NCBI RefSeq assembly: GCF_019343105.1 | Contig: NZ_CP073764.1 | Span: 744,001-808,000 of the forward strand | Direction: 5' to 3' | Source of the DNA: Methylovirgula sp. HY1 | GTDB lineage: Bacteria; Pseudomonadota; Alphaproteobacteria; Rhizobiales; Beijerinckiaceae | Length of the DNA stretch: 64,000 nucleotides | Part shown: in pieces, positions 10,048 through 19,651 of the stretch | Layout of the letters: each line of letters opens with the position of its first letter | Position numbering within the stretch: the first letter of the stretch is position 1 | Position numbers and translations under genes: made by a program | The notes under the pieces: model-generated | The model's database searches: none | Seen by the model: the letters and a program-made list of their open reading frames with translations, nothing else | What the model was told of the DNA's origin: nothing

Positions 10048-12153
10048 TTACGCGAGGCCGACGGCCGAGACAAACATATCGATCAGCTTGATGCCGATGA
10101 AGGGCGCGACGATGCCGCCGAGGCCGTAAATGAGGAGGTTGCGGCCAAGAATGCGCGCCGCACCGGCGGGCCGATAGGTAACGCCGCGCAAAGCGAGCGG
10201 GATCAGCGCGATGATGATCAGGGCGTTGAAGATGATTGCCGAGAGAATCGCGCTCTCCGGCGTCCGCAGATGCATAATGTTCAGTGCCTGAAGCTGCGGA
10301 TAGAAAGCGATGAAGATCGCGGGGATGATCGCGAAATATTTGGCAACGTCATTGGCGATCGAGAAAGTGGTCAATGCGCCGCGGGTCATCAAAAGCTGCT
10401 TGCCGATCTCGACGATCTCGATGAGCTTGGTCGGATCGCTGTCGAGATCGACCATGTTGCCGGCTTCGCGCGCCGCCATCGTGCCGGTGTTCATCGCGAC
10501 TCCGACGTCGGCTTGGGCCAGCGCCGGGGCATCATTGGTGCCGTCGCCGCACATGGCCACCAGCTTGCCTTGCGCCTGCTCGTCGCGAATAAGCTTCAAT
10601 TTGGCTTCGGGCGTCGCCTGGGCGAGGAAATCGTCGACTCCCGCTTCGGCCGCGATGGCGGCGGCGGTCAATGGATTGTCGCCGGTGATCATCACCGTGC
10701 GAATACCCATGCGCCGGAGTTCCCGGAAGCGCTCGCGGATGCCGCCCTTGACGATGTCCTTCAGCTCGATGAGACCGAGCAAGCGGCCATTCTTCACGAC
10801 GGCCAGCGGCGTGGCACCGGATTTCGCTATGGCGTCGGCCTTGGCCGTCAACTCCTGCAGGGTTGCCTCAAATCCCGCGATAGGCACGCCCGAGGCCCGG
10901 ACATAGGCCAATATGGCATCGACGGCGCCTTTGCGGATCGCGCCATCGGCACTGTCGATACCGCTGATGCGGGTCTGCGCCGTGAAGGGGATGAATTTGG
11001 CGCCGAGGGCTGCCATGTCGCGGCCCCGAATCCCATGTTTTTCCTTGGCGAGAACGACGATCGAGCGACCCTCCGGCGTCTCGTCCGAGAGCGACGCGAG
11101 TTGCGCCGCATCGGCGAGCGCGTTGTCGTTCACCCCCGACAAGGGGACGAAGCTTGCGGCCTGGCGATTGCCGAGCGTGATGGTGCCGGTCTTGTCGAGC
11201 AGCAGCGTGTCGACATCGCCTGCCGCTTCCACCGCGCGGCCGGACATGGCGAGCACATTGAAGCGTACCAGCCGATCCATGCCGGCAATGCCGATGGCCG
11301 AAAGAAGCGCCCCGATCGTCGTCGGGATCAAGGTCACGAAGAGCGCGACGAGCACCACAATCGACAAGGCGCCGCCGGCATAATGGGCAAAGCTCGGAAT
11401 ACTCGCGACGGCGAAGACGAAGATGATCGTGAGGCCGGCGAGCAGAATGTTGAGCGCGATCTCGTTCGGCGTTTTCTGCCGTTCTGCTCCCTCGACGAGC
11501 GCGATCATGCGATCGAGAAAGGTCGCGCCCTGCGCGGCGGTGATCCGCACCTTGATCCAGTCGGAGATGACCAATGTGCCGCCCGTCACCGCCGAACGGT
11601 CGCCGCCGCTCTCGCGAATGACCGGCGCCGATTCGCCGGTGATCGCGGATTCATTGACCGAGGCAACGCCTTCAATGATCTCGCCATCGCTCGGAATAAT
11701 GTCGCCGGCTTCGACGAGGACGATATCACCCTGCTTCAAGGCGGTGGCAGGCACTTCGCGCTGCTGCGAACCGATCGTCCCCGATGCCTTCGCTTCCGCG
11801 GCAGAGGCTAGAAGCTTTGCCGCGGTCTCGGTCTTGGTCCGGCGCAGGCTTTCCGCCTGCGCCTTGCCGCGCCCTTCCGCCACCGCCTCGGCGAAATTGG
11901 CGAAGAGCACCGTGAACCAGAGCCAGAGATTGATCTGGAAAGAAAAGCCGTAATGGCCGGCCCCGGTGACGAGATCGCGCAGGAAGAGGACGGTCGTGAG
12001 CGTCGCCACGACCTCGACCGTGAACATGACCGGGTTCCGGATCATGAGGCGCGGATCGAGCTTTTTGAACGCCCCACTGATGGCGGGCACGAGAATTTTC
12101 GGATCGGTCATGGTCGTGACCGGCAGCCGTTTGCGAATATGGGCAAGTTCCAT
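10048..12153 (-). CDS. kdpB: potassium-transporting P-type ATPase subunit KdpB
   Basis: KdpB is the P-type ATPase catalytic subunit that energises potassium uptake through KdpA. The phosphorylated aspartate lies in [13 protein letters not shown]; the actuator TGES motif occurs in ITGESAPVI, and the hinge motif in [18 protein letters not shown]. The 701-residue reading begins at the ATG at 12153, preceded by GAGAGG at good spacing; a TTG at 12174 would overlap kdpA and lacks support. Seven or so membrane helices surround the cytoplasmic domains. Confidence 0.97.
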   Translation of the reverse strand: MELAHIRKRLPVTTMTDPKILVPAISGAFKKLDPRLMIRNPVMFTVEVVATLTTVLFLRDLVTGAGHYGFSFQINLWLWFTVLFANFAEAVAEGRGKAQAESLRRTKTETAAKLLASAAEAKASGTIGSQQREVPATALKQGDIVLVEAGDIIPSDGEIIEGVASVNESAITGESAPVIRESGGDRSAVTGGTLVISDWIKVRITAAQGATFLDRMIALVEGAERQKTPNEIALNILLAGLTIIFVFAVASIPSFAHYAGGALSIVVLVALFVTLIPTTIGALLSAIGIAGMDRLVRFNVLAMSGRAVEAAGDVDTLLLDKTGTITLGNRQAASFVPLSGVNDNALADAAQLASLSDETPEGRSIVVLAKEKHGIRGRDMAALGAKFIPFTAQTRISGIDSADGAIRKGAVDAILAYVRASGVPIAGFEATLQELTAKADAIAKSGATPLAVVKNGRLLGLIELKDIVKGGIRERFRELRRMGIRTVMITGDNPLTAAAIAAEAGVDDFLAQATPEAKLKLIRDEQAQGKLVAMCGDGTNDAPALAQADVGVAMNTGTMAAREAGNMVDLDSDPTKLIEIVEIGKQLLMTRGALTTFSIANDVAKYFAIIPAIFIAFYPQLQALNIMHLRTPESAILSAIIFNALIIIALIPLALRGVTYRPAGAARILGRNLLIYGLGGIVAPFIGIKLIDMFVSAVGLA

Positions 12154-12170
12154 CGGAATGCCTCTCAGGA

Positions 12171-13898
12171 TCAATAGAGTTTGCCGGCGAGCATCGATAG
12201 ATGCTCGACCACGGGCCCCAGCGCGACCGCCGGGAAGTAGATGAGGCCGCCGGTAATCACGATCACACCGACGAGCAGTCCGACGAATAGGCCGCCATCG
12301 GTCGGGAAAGTGCCGGCGGAGGCGGGCACGATCTTCTTTGCCGCCAGCGAGCCGGCGATTGCCAGCATCGGCACGATCATCAAAAAGCGGCCGATGAACA
12401 TGCCCAGTCCAAGCGTCGTGTTGTAGAAGGGCGTGTTGGCGGAAAGCCCGGCAAAGGCGCTGCCATTATTGCCGGTGACGGAGGTGAACGCATAAAGGAT
12501 CTCGCTGAAGCCATGCGGGCCGGCATTGGCTATGCCTGCAAGCCCGGCAGGCACGACGGTGGCGAGCGCGGTAAAGCCGAGGATCGAGAGCGGCAGGATG
12601 AGGATGGCGAGCATGGCCATCTTGACTTCCCTCGCTTCGATCTTCTTGCCGAGATATTCGGGCGTGCGTCCCACCATCAGGCCGGCGATGAAGACGGCGA
12701 GGATGGCGAAGACGAGCATGCCATAAAGGCCAGAGCCGACGCCGCCGAAGATGATCTCGCCGAGCATGATGTTGACCATCGGCACCAAGCCGCCGAGAGG
12801 CATCAGACTGTCGAACATCGCGTTGACGGCGCCGCATGAGGCGTCGGTCGTGACGGTTGTAAACAGGGCCGAATTGGCGATGCCGAACCGGACCTCCTTG
12901 CCTTCCATATTACCGCCGGCCTGCAGGGCCGAAGCTGACTGGTCGACATGAAACGCGGCAAAGGCCGGATTTCCCGGAGCCTCGGCCGAGTAGACCGTAA
13001 CGACGCCGGCGGCGTAGAGGACGCCCATGACGGCGAAAATAGCCCAACCTTGGCGTTGGTTGCCAACCATCCGCCCGAACACGTTGGTCAAGGCGGCGCC
13101 AATCGAGAAAATCAGAACGATCTGCACAAAATTGGTGATCGCATTCGGATTTTCGAAAGGATGCGCGGAATTGGCATTGAAGAAGCCGCCGCCATTGGTC
13201 CCCAACATTTTGATGACTTCCTGCGAAGCCACCGGGCCTTGCGCGATCACCTGTTTGGCGCCCTCGAGCGTCGTTGCCACGGTATAGGGATCGAGGTTTT
13301 GCGGCACGCCCTGCCAGACGAAGAAGAGGGCGACGACGATCGAGATCGGCAGCAGGATGTAGAGAACGCAGCGGGTCAAATCGACCCAGAAATTGCCGAT
13401 TGACTGCGCGCTGCGGCGAGCAAAGCCGCGGATCAACGCGATGGCGAGCGCTATGCCCGTCGCCGCCGAGGCAAAATTATGCACGGTGAGACCCGCCATC
13501 TGGGTGAGATAGCTCATCGTGGTTTCCGGCGTATAGGACTGCCAGTTTGTATTGGTGACGAAGCTCACGGAAGTGTTGAAGGCGAGGCTCTGCTCGACCG
13601 CCGCCTGACCTGCCGGATTGAAAGGCAGAACAGCTTGCAGCCGCTGCAAGGCATAAAGGGTGATGAATCCCGCCATGCTGAAGAAGAGCATCGCGACAGC
13701 ATAGGTAACCCAATGCTGATCCTGCTCACTATCGACACCGGCGATCCGATAGATGACGCGCTCTATCGGCCGCAGTACCGGCGAAAGCAATGTGCGCTCG
13801 CCTGCAAAAACGCGCGTCATATAGCCCCCGAAGGGCTTCACGAGAAGTATGATGATCACGCTGTAGAGCGCGATCTGGATCCAACCGTTGATAGTCAT
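12171..13898 (-). CDS. kdpA: potassium-transporting ATPase subunit KdpA
   Basis: KdpA is the channel-like subunit, related to Trk/Ktr transporters, that binds and conducts potassium. The 575 residues are strongly hydrophobic, with about ten spans. The four pore-loop regions are recognisable, including [32 protein letters not shown] and [11 protein letters not shown]. The ATG at 13898 is the first of the frame and begins [19 protein letters not shown]. kdpF ends 10 bp upstream, and the kdpB start lies 17 bp after the KdpA stop. Confidence 0.97.
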   Translation of the reverse strand: MTINGWIQIALYSVIIILLVKPFGGYMTRVFAGERTLLSPVLRPIERVIYRIAGVDSEQDQHWVTYAVAMLFFSMAGFITLYALQRLQAVLPFNPAGQAAVEQSLAFNTSVSFVTNTNWQSYTPETTMSYLTQMAGLTVHNFASAATGIALAIALIRGFARRSAQSIGNFWVDLTRCVLYILLPISIVVALFFVWQGVPQNLDPYTVATTLEGAKQVIAQGPVASQEVIKMLGTNGGGFFNANSAHPFENPNAITNFVQIVLIFSIGAALTNVFGRMVGNQRQGWAIFAVMGVLYAAGVVTVYSAEAPGNPAFAAFHVDQSASALQAGGNMEGKEVRFGIANSALFTTVTTDASCGAVNAMFDSLMPLGGLVPMVNIMLGEIIFGGVGSGLYGMLVFAILAVFIAGLMVGRTPEYLGKKIEAREVKMAMLAILILPLSILGFTALATVVPAGLAGIANAGPHGFSEILYAFTSVTGNNGSAFAGLSANTPFYNTTLGLGMFIGRFLMIVPMLAIAGSLAAKKIVPASAGTFPTDGGLFVGLLVGVIVITGGLIYFPAVALGPVVEHLSMLAGKLY

Positions 13899-13908
13899 GG
13901 GCTGTTCC

Positions 13909-13998
13909 TCAAAACCGCTCAGGGCGGATCAGCGCGTAGACAAGATAGGCGAGCAATGCCAGCATGACGGCGGCACCTAAGCCATAATCGAAAATCAT
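13909..13998 (-). CDS. kdpF: KdpF small membrane subunit
   Basis: This 29-residue single-span peptide ([20 protein letters not shown] then YALIRPERF) stabilises the Kdp complex. It matches KdpF in position, directly before kdpA, in length, and in the conserved YAL.RPE.F ending. The ATG follows GAGAGGAAG, a good ribosome site. Genes this short are often missed in automatic annotation. Confidence 0.93.
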   Translation of the reverse strand: MIFDYGLGAAVMLALLAYLVYALIRPERF

Positions 13999-14012
13999 CG
14001 ATTTTCTTCCTC

Positions 14013-14096
14013 TCAAAGATGCTCGCAAGCGGCGACATAAAGCACGGTTACGGCTAGAAAGCCGAAGCCGATGGCCAGAAAAATCACGTCAAGCAT
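14013..14096 (-). CDS. kdp-linked 27-residue membrane peptide
   Basis: A 27-residue frame begins MLDVIFLAIGFGFLAVTVLY and ends VAACEHL. It lies 14 bp upstream of kdpF on the same strand and has a GGAGG site nine bases before its ATG. It is one hydrophobic helix with a short charged tail containing Cys. From memory, similar MLD..FLA.G..F......Y..ACE peptides precede kdpF in other Rhizobiales, but I know of no assigned role. An accessory subunit or leader peptide of the Kdp pump is inferred from position only. Confidence 0.72.
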   Translation of the reverse strand: MLDVIFLAIGFGFLAVTVLYVAACEHL

Positions 14097-14103
14097 GGCT
14101 CAT

Positions 14104-14668
14104 GTCCTCCTACCGAGAGCGGCGACATCCGACTCGGCTCCGCCACGGTTCCGCACGCATTAATTCGCGGGATTCACCTATAAATTCGAGAGGAGATGGA
14201 CGGGCGCTTTTATAAAGATCCCATATAATTCCCACGCCACACGTGGCGCGCGAGCGTCAGCGTCATGCACTGCCGCTCATGGGCTAAGGTGCCGGTTTGA
14301 TGCCGTTGGCAGCAACACCCAAAACGACATTTTGAGGCGAGCGAGGCCTGGGGATTGCCGGACGTTTCAGGAAAAAACCCAACACGAACAAAACACCAGA
14401 TAAGTTCCAAAAAGTGCGGTTTCGGCGCCGTAGCTGGGTGAGTGAGTGAAAAGAACAGCCTGATTTTACGGGGGGTATCTGCTCAATAGCTTGCTTCGAT
14501 GATCGTATGTCGTTGTTTTGGCGTCATTCCTGCGATTGTTGCTCTATTTTTGCATGCGGCAAGCAACGCATGCCCCTAATGTTGCGACCTGAGAAACCTT
14601 CCAGATGGCCAGTATGTTGCTCTCACAAAGCCTGCCAGCTAGCTGGTCTCTGCCCAACTGATAGAGGA
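14104..14668. other. kdp upstream region and IS21 flank
   Basis: This stretch lies between the kdp operon and the left end of the IS21 element. The kdp promoter should be in the first 150 bp; an AT-rich CTTTTATAAAG segment at 14207-14217 is a possible regulator or promoter site. The remainder has short frames with no recognisable product. The IS insertion about 570 bp upstream may have displaced an ancestral neighbour. Confidence 0.45.
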
Positions 14669-14723
14669 TGTTGATTTCCACTGAGAGTTGACCCGGCGTT
14701 TCCACTGAGAACTGACCCGCCTG

Positions 14724-15536
14724 TTATGTATCTTTCGGGTCTCGTGCGATGGTCAAGTTCCTATTTTTCTCCTTCTTTGCTTTGGCCGCGTGTGCCGAGC
14801 TGTTTTTGAATCGGAAGCTGTCGTTTCCTGTCTCCAGGATGTGGCAGTGGTGGGTCAGACGGTCGAGCAATGCGGTCGTCATCTTAGGATCGCCGAAGAC
14901 GCTCGCCCATTCGCTGAAGCTGAGATTGGTGGTGATGATCACGCTGGTGCGCTCATGGAGCTTGCTCAAGAGATGGAAGAGCAGCGCGCCACCGGATGCG
15001 CTGAACGGCAGGTAGCCCAGTTCGTCCAGGACGACGAGATCTGAGTGGACGAGGCGATTGGCGATCTGCCCGGATCTGCCTTGCGCCTTTTCTTGATCGA
15101 GCGCATTGACCAGTTCGACGGTCGAGAAGAAGCGGACGCGTTTATGGTGGTGCTCGATGGCCTGCACGCCGATGGCGGTCGCGACATGGGTTTTTCCTGT
15201 GCCGGGGCCGCCCACTAGAACGATGTTGTTGGCCGCGTCGATGAACTCGCAGCGATGGAGCTGGCGCACGAGCGCTTCGTTGATCTCGCTGCTTGAGAAG
15301 TCGAAGCCATTCAGGTCGCGATAGGCGGGGAGCCGTGCCGCCTTGAGCTGATAGGCCACCGATCTGACCTCCCGCTCAGCCGTTTCTGCCTTCACGAGCT
15401 GGGACAGGATCGGGATAGCGGCTTCGAAGGCGGGCGCCCCCTGTTCGGTCAACTCGCTGACGGCGTGGGCCATGCCGTGCATCTTGAGGCTTCTGAGCAT
15501 GATGACGATGGCACCGCTTGCAGGATTATGATGCAT
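14724..15536 (-). CDS. istB: IS21 transposition helper ATPase IstB
   Basis: IstB is the AAA+ ATPase that assists IstA in target selection and strand transfer. The 270 residues carry Walker A in [17 protein letters not shown], Walker B in [12 protein letters not shown], and sensor residues in [13 protein letters not shown]. The start, [20 protein letters not shown], matches the family and overlaps the istA stop by 11 bp, a common coupled arrangement. The gene appears intact. Confidence 0.95.
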   Translation of the reverse strand: MHHNPASGAIVIMLRSLKMHGMAHAVSELTEQGAPAFEAAIPILSQLVKAETAEREVRSVAYQLKAARLPAYRDLNGFDFSSSEINEALVRQLHRCEFIDAANNIVLVGGPGTGKTHVATAIGVQAIEHHHKRVRFFSTVELVNALDQEKAQGRSGQIANRLVHSDLVVLDELGYLPFSASGGALLFHLLSKLHERTSVIITTNLSFSEWASVFGDPKMTTALLDRLTHHCHILETGNDSFRFKNSSAHAAKAKKEKNRNLTIARDPKDT

Positions 15537-17055
15537 GGCGCGTCTCCGCTGTTTCTCTCAAGGCGTCGTAGCGTTCGACATTGGCCTTCGGCTCCTTGGT
15601 GAGCGTCAAAGCCTGAGGCGCATCGACGGTTGGTGGGACGACGGGTTTGCCGTCGATCAGCCTATGAAGCAGATTCAGCACATGCGTCTTCGTCGGAACG
15701 CCTGCCTCCAGGGCCAGCTCGACGGCCGAGAGCACAGCCTGCTCGTCGTGCTGGAGGACAAGCGCCAGGATGTCGACCATCTCGCGATCGCCACCCGGCT
15801 TCCTGAGAAGCTGCTGTTGTAACATTCTGAAGGCATCCGGCAGCTCGACAAAAGGAGCGCCATTGCGAAGCGCGCCAGGCTTGCGCTGAACGACAGCCAG
15901 ATAATGCCGCCAGTCATAGACCGTCTGGCCCGGCCCATCATGAGAACGGTCGATGATGCGGCGATGCTCGCAGATCAGCTGGCCTTCGGCGGCGACAACG
16001 ATCTTCTCCGGGTAAACACGTAGGCTCACCGGGCGGTTGGCGAGGGAGGCCGGAACGCTGTAGCGGTTGCGCTCCAGATGGATGAGGCAGGTCGGTGAGA
16101 CCCGTTTGGTGTATTCGACGAAGCCATCGAAAGGGCGTGACACCGCCATGAGAGCCGGGGCCTCCTCGGCCCAGATGTCAGCGATCGTTCCATGCAATCG
16201 CCCGTGCGACGTCTGCCGCCAGAGCTCCTTGCAGCGGTTCTCCAGCCATTCGTTCAGGGCATCGAGCGAGGCAAAGCGTGGGATGGGCTGCCAGAGTCTA
16301 TGACGTGCATCCTGGACGTTCTTCTCAACCTGTCCCTTCTCCCAGCCGGATGCCGGATTGCAGAACTCGGGTTCAAACAGATAGTGGCTGGCCATTGCCA
16401 GGAAGCGCGCGTTGACATCGCGCTCCTTCCCACGTCCGACCTTGTCGATGGCAGTCTTCATGTTGTCGTAGATGCCGCGCCGGGGCACCCCGCCAAAGGC
16501 CCGGAAGGCGTGATTGTGCGCGTCGAACAGCATCTCATGCGTCTGCAGGAGATAGGCGCGCACGACGAAAGCCCGGCTGTAGCTCAGCTTCGTATGAGCC
16601 ACCTGCAACTTGGTGCGCTCATTGCCGATGATCGCCCAGTCCTCGGACCAATCGAACTGGAATGCTTCGCCCGGTTCAAATGACAGCGGCACGAAGGTCC
16701 CGCGACCCGACGTTTGCAGTTCCCTCTGTCGCGCAGCTTTCCAATCCCGCGCGAAGGCCGCAACTCGATTGTAAGAGCCGTCATAGCCGAGGCCGGTCAG
16801 ATCGGCATGCAACTGCTTGAGTGTGCGCTTCTGCTTGCGCGGCTTGTTGGCCTCCGTTTTCAGCCAGGCCGACAATCGGTCGGCGAAGGCGTCAAGCTTG
16901 CTCGGCCGCTCCGGGACCTTGAACTTCGGTTCCACGTCGCCCGAACGCAGATATTTGCGGACGGTGTTCCGCGACAGGCCGGTCCGACGCGAAATTTCTC
17001 GGATCGATAGATGCTCTCGAAAATGCCAGCGTCTAATCACGCTCAATAACGCCAT
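15526..17055 (-). CDS. istA: IS21 transposase IstA
   Basis: IstA is the DDE transposase of the element. The N-terminal helix-turn-helix ([20 protein letters not shown]) binds the terminal repeats; the catalytic core begins with the Asp in [11 protein letters not shown] and includes [11 protein letters not shown] and the region around [12 protein letters not shown]. The C-terminal beta domain ([15 protein letters not shown]) follows. I prefer the ATG at 17055 because GGAG lies nine bases upstream; a GTG at 17064 or ATG at 17106 are alternatives. No frameshift is visible. Confidence 0.94.
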   Translation of the reverse strand: MALLSVIRRWHFREHLSIREISRRTGLSRNTVRKYLRSGDVEPKFKVPERPSKLDAFADRLSAWLKTEANKPRKQKRTLKQLHADLTGLGYDGSYNRVAAFARDWKAARQRELQTSGRGTFVPLSFEPGEAFQFDWSEDWAIIGNERTKLQVAHTKLSYSRAFVVRAYLLQTHEMLFDAHNHAFRAFGGVPRRGIYDNMKTAIDKVGRGKERDVNARFLAMASHYLFEPEFCNPASGWEKGQVEKNVQDARHRLWQPIPRFASLDALNEWLENRCKELWRQTSHGRLHGTIADIWAEEAPALMAVSRPFDGFVEYTKRVSPTCLIHLERNRYSVPASLANRPVSLRVYPEKIVVAAEGQLICEHRRIIDRSHDGPGQTVYDWRHYLAVVQRKPGALRNGAPFVELPDAFRMLQQQLLRKPGGDREMVDILALVLQHDEQAVLSAVELALEAGVPTKTHVLNLLHRLIDGKPVVPPTVDAPQALTLTKEPKANVERYDALRETAETRHAS

Positions 17056-17219
17056 GTCGATCACTCCATTGCCCCCGCCAAAAACAAGCAGGGAGGGTTC
17101 AAACATGGGTCAATTCTCGGTGGAAATATCCCTCTTTGCCGGGTCAACTCTCAGTGGAAATCAACAGCGTAAAGGAATCCGGCACCAGGATTCCCAAGAT
17201 GCACCTTGGTCGCAACAGC

Positions 17220-17270
17220 TAAAACCGCTCTTAAACAGAAATCTTGTATTGTAGCTAAAGAGCGGTTTTA
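17220..17270. repeat. 13-bp inverted repeat with 25-nt loop
   Basis: Left arm TAAAACCGCTCTT (17220-17232) and right arm AAGAGCGGTTTTA (17258-17270) are perfectly complementary. The AAACCGCTC core appears again at 17288-17297, downstream. It could be a bidirectional terminator or a fragment of a mobile repeat; the sequence alone does not decide. Confidence 0.5.
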
Positions 17271-17530
17271 AAGAGAAAAGCAACACAAACGAAACCGCTC
17301 GGCTGTTCCATAATATTTATTATGCGAATTGAGTGAGCTTTCCCCTGAACCGGTTTCCAGGCTGCGACAATGCTGGCTGATTTGTGCCAAAGCCGCCGCG
17401 CCTGTCTCCGCGTCGACGATGACGAGTCCCAGGAATTTTGCGCCGCGCCGCGACTTGGGGCGATCGGTTTAAAAAGCAACCGAAGTGCTATTTGGCTGAG
17501 CCGCGAACCACAACATGAGCAGCCCAAAGT

Positions 17531-17598
17531 GAGACATCGGATATATCCGATGTCTCAAATATCGGAAAAGTCATTCAACTTTTCCGGACCATGCTCTA
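17531..17598. repeat. dispersed palindromic repeat, copy A, interrupted by IS
   Basis: A perfect 26-bp palindrome with GACATCGGATATATCCGATG at its core (17531-17556) is followed by a GGAAAAGT/ACTTTTCC hairpin (17564-17585) and GACCATGCTCTA, where the IS5-like element begins. Related copies lie at 22700-22806, 26577-26655 and 27559-27658. Confidence 0.75.
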
Positions 17599-17612
17599 GA
17601 GCGCGTTGACAT

Positions 17613-17996
17613 TCAGCGTGTCCAGATGAATGCGCCGACGATGGATAGCATGGAGAGGAATGCTCGCGGCGTTTGTTCGTAGCGTGTCGCGATGCGCCTG
17701 AAATGCTTGAGTTTCAGGAAGAAGCGCTCGACCAGATTGCGCTCGCAATAGAGCGCGAAGTCACAATGGACCTGGGGCGATGTTGTTCTGGGCGGGATCA
17801 CCGCGACGGCGCCTTGTTCGGTGATGGCATCACGCAGCGATTTTGCATCGTAGCCCTTGTCGCCAAGGACATGCTCGGCAGGCAGACCTTCGATCAGAGC
17901 TTCGGCCTGGGTGATATCGCTGGCCTGCCCAGGCGTGAGAATAAACCGCAACGGGTTACCCAGCGCGTCGACGACGGCATGGATTTTTGTGGTCAA
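17613..17996 (-). CDS. IS5-like transposase, C-terminal frame (copy 1)
   Basis: This 127-residue frame holds the second catalytic Asp (LGDKGYDAKSLRD) and the Glu in CERNLVERFFLKLKHFRR, the YREK-like signature of IS4/IS5 transposases. Its nominal TTG start is probably not used; translation is expected to enter from the upstream frame at the A6G5 run (18033-18043 on the plus strand), giving GPEARAIGRSRGGLTTK across the junction. Confidence 0.92.
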   Translation of the reverse strand: MTTKIHAVVDALGNPLRFILTPGQASDITQAEALIEGLPAEHVLGDKGYDAKSLRDAITEQGAVAVIPPRTTSPQVHCDFALYCERNLVERFFLKLKHFRRIATRYEQTPRAFLSMLSIVGAFIWTR

Positions 17997-18367
17997 GCCA
18001 CCCCGCGAACGGCCGATCGCGCGAGCTTCAGGCCCCCTTTTTTGCCCGCCGCATGCTGGTGCGCCCGGACGATGGTGGAGTCGATCATGATGTATTCGAA
18101 GTCCGGATCATCGGCCATTGCCGTAAATAGCCGATCCCACACGCCGTCTTTGGACCAGCGGGAAAAGCGGATGAACACACTGTTCCAATTGCCAAAGCAA
18201 TCCGGCAGATCGCGCCAGGGGACGCCCGTTCTGGCGAGCCACAGGATCGCCTCCACAAACAACCGATTGTTCGCGCCGGTCCTGCCGGGATCACTCCGCT
18301 TGCCAGGCAGATGCGGCTGCATCCGCTCCCACTGGTGGTCTTTCAACATCAACCGAACCGACGACAT
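17993..18367 (-). CDS. IS5-like transposase, N-terminal frame (copy 1)
   Basis: This 124-residue frame has the DUF4096-type N-terminus (LKDHQWERMQPHLPGK) and the first catalytic Asp in YIMIDSTIVRAHQH. It ends shortly after the slippery run that moves ribosomes into the C-terminal frame. The full fusion would be about 250 residues, the normal size for this group. Confidence 0.92.
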   Translation of the reverse strand: MSSVRLMLKDHQWERMQPHLPGKRSDPGRTGANNRLFVEAILWLARTGVPWRDLPDCFGNWNSVFIRFSRWSKDGVWDRLFTAMADDPDFEYIMIDSTIVRAHQHAAGKKGGLKLARSAVRGVA

Positions 18368-18437
18368 CCGACGCTCCCCGAAAAGGAGCTTGAATCAGAT
18401 TTCCCCGCAAGCCGGAATCCTAAATGTCAACGCGGTC

Positions 18438-18822
18438 TAGGAGCGTGGCCGAGAGACCGAGCAAACGCGATCCGATCTCGGTCCAACCGCAAGATTTCGA
18501 AGGATTTCCGCAAGCTGGCGCGCCTCCAGCACAGCTCACAATCATTCCCGCCTGCAAATGGGATAAGTCCGCCGCAGATCGGCGCAAAAGCGGTAGCCAA
18601 GAGCCGGAGTCTTCTGCTATCTATAGACTAAGCGCGGGACTTTCGGCATTCATATTAGATACGACAGCGACACGGTCCGGGTCGATCGCCTTCGGGTTTG
18701 CCCCCTAGGTGCTCGGCCAAAACGTACACCTACGGAACCGTCTGTTGTTGTCGCAAAGTCAAGTACGAGTGATACCCGGAGGTGACGGCGGGCGCTTCTG
18801 GTGGGATACGAGCAGGCAGAAC
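18438..18822. other. leader region of the cold-shock gene
   Basis: The 385 bp between IS5-like copy 1 and the cold-shock gene hold no convincing frame. The last 150 bp probably form the promoter and a long 5' leader, as is usual for cold-shock genes; I see no specific cold-box by eye. Confidence 0.45.
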
Positions 18823-19506
18823 ATGAGCAAAGGTAAAGATTTCCGGGGACCGAAAAAGCGCGGCTTCGACGACGATGGTCCCTCACCCTACGATGCACCG
18901 CGTTCCAGCCGCCATGCGCGCCCCGCCTTTGGCGGTGGTGGCGGCGGCTTCGGCGGTGGTGGTGGCGGCGGTGGCGGCCCCGAGATGAGTATCCCGGTCA
19001 CCGGCACACCGGTCGACGCCGTGGTCAAATGGTTCAAGGGCGACAAAGGCTTCGGCTTTGTCGAACTGGGCAATGGCACGGGCGACGCCTTCCTGCACAT
19101 CGGTGCATTGCAGGCGGCAGGCTATGAGAGTGTGCCTCCAGGTGCCAAGCTCAAGGTCTATGTCGGCAATGGCGCCAAAGGCGCGCAAGTCACTCGCGTG
19201 CTGGAAGTCGATACCGCCGGCGCGGCCGAACGCGCGCCACCGTCGCGTTTCGGCGATCAGCCGCGTCCGGCGCGGCGCCATCCCGATCCTTCGACAGCCG
19301 TCGAAATCACCGGGACGGTCAAATGGTTCGACGACAACAAGGGCTTCGGCTTCGTCCAGTCGAATGATGGCGGCAAGGACGTGTTCGTCCATATTTCGAT
19401 CCTCGGCCCGTCCGGCGTCCAACATCTCGCCGAAGGTCAGCCGGTTAACATGCGGGTTGTCGATACGCCCAAGGGCCGCGAAGCGCTGTCCATCGAACTG
19501 GCATAA
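18823..19506 (+). CDS. double cold-shock-domain protein
   Basis: This 227-residue RNA-binding protein has two cold-shock domains joined by a linker, a typical alphaproteobacterial layout. Domain 1 (VDAVVKWFKGDKGFGFVEL) and domain 2 (EITGTVKWFDDNKGFGFVQS...DVFVHISIL) both contain RNP-1 (KGFGF); RNP-2 is clear in domain 2 and altered in domain 1 (DAFLHIG). The first 55 residues are basic and then Gly-rich (FGGGGGGFGGGGGGGGG), like a disordered RGG-type tail. The ATG at 18823 (MSKGKDFRGPKKRG) starts the basic head; upstream in-frame codons do not look coding. A hairpin follows the stop. Confidence 0.93.
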   Translation: MSKGKDFRGPKKRGFDDDGPSPYDAPRSSRHARPAFGGGGGGFGGGGGGGGGPEMSIPVTGTPVDAVVKWFKGDKGFGFVELGNGTGDAFLHIGALQAAGYESVPPGAKLKVYVGNGAKGAQVTRVLEVDTAGAAERAPPSRFGDQPRPARRHPDPSTAVEITGTVKWFDDNKGFGFVQSNDGGKDVFVHISILGPSGVQHLAEGQPVNMRVVDTPKGREALSIELA

Positions 19507-19515
19507 TGGCTCTCC

Positions 19516-19540
19516 GGGCCCGCTGCAAAGCAGCGGGCCC
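19516..19540 (+). terminator. GC-rich hairpin after the cold-shock gene
   Basis: An 11-bp perfect stem (GGGCCCGCTGC / GCAGCGGGCCC) with an AAA loop begins 9 bp after the stop. No T-run follows, so it may act as an RNA-stabilising or partial terminator hairpin. Confidence 0.7.
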
Positions 19541-19651
19541 GTGGTCCATCATCTCGACATGCTGACCTCTGAGCCCGAAGGGTCGGCGCCTACATGATCG
19601 CGGCGCCAAATCGACGGATTCGACTTTGGTCACCTCTTCGCGAGGGTTGGT

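Larger units (their letters stand above)
14669..17166 (-). mobile_element. IS21-family insertion sequence, complete
   Basis: The 2498-bp element is bounded by perfect 29-bp terminal inverted repeats beginning TGTTGATTTCCACTGAGAGT at 14669 and mirrored at 17166. A second, imperfect copy of the motif lies inside each end (TTTCCACTGAGAACTGACCC at about 14699; CAATTCTCGGTGGAAA at about 17111), the multiple-terminal-repeat layout typical of IS21. It encodes IstA and IstB in overlapping frames, both intact. I saw no direct repeat of the flanks (AGAGGA on the left, GCGTAA on the right), so the insertion may be old or one flank rearranged. Confidence 0.93.
17167..17598. other. intergenic region between two insertion sequences
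   Basis: The 432 bp between the IS21 right end and IS5-like copy 1 contain a long hairpin-forming repeat (17220-17270) and a dispersed palindromic repeat (17531-17598). A 90-residue minus-strand frame at 17255-17527 has no family resemblance and I do not call it. The stretch looks like a sink for insertions. Confidence 0.6.
17599..18437 (-). mobile_element. IS5-like insertion sequence, copy 1 (839 bp)
   Basis: The element runs from GAGCGCGTTGACATTCAG to the complement of GACCGCGTTGACATTTAG, about 18-bp terminal inverted repeats with two differences. TA flanks each end, consistent with a 2-bp duplication at a CTAG target. It encodes a DDE transposase split over two frames joined by a programmed -1 frameshift. 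Its predicted proteins are identical to those of copies at 26720, 51801 and 59446, indicating recent spread. The transposase resembles the IS427-type subgroup of IS5. Confidence 0.93.

Noticed and set aside
9520-11811. 763-residue open frame on the plus strand across kdpC and kdpB
   Set aside because: It is fully antisense to strongly conserved kdp genes, has Arg/Asp-rich shadow composition and no domain. Long antisense frames are expected in GC-rich DNA.
14661-17174. Target-site duplication around the first IS21 element
   Set aside because: The flanks AGAGGA and GCGTAA share no direct repeat of 4-8 bp, so none is claimed.
17673-18440. 255-residue frame antisense to the transposase, present in all four IS copies
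   Set aside because: Identical in each copy only because the element is identical. It is the complement of the transposase frames and matches no family.
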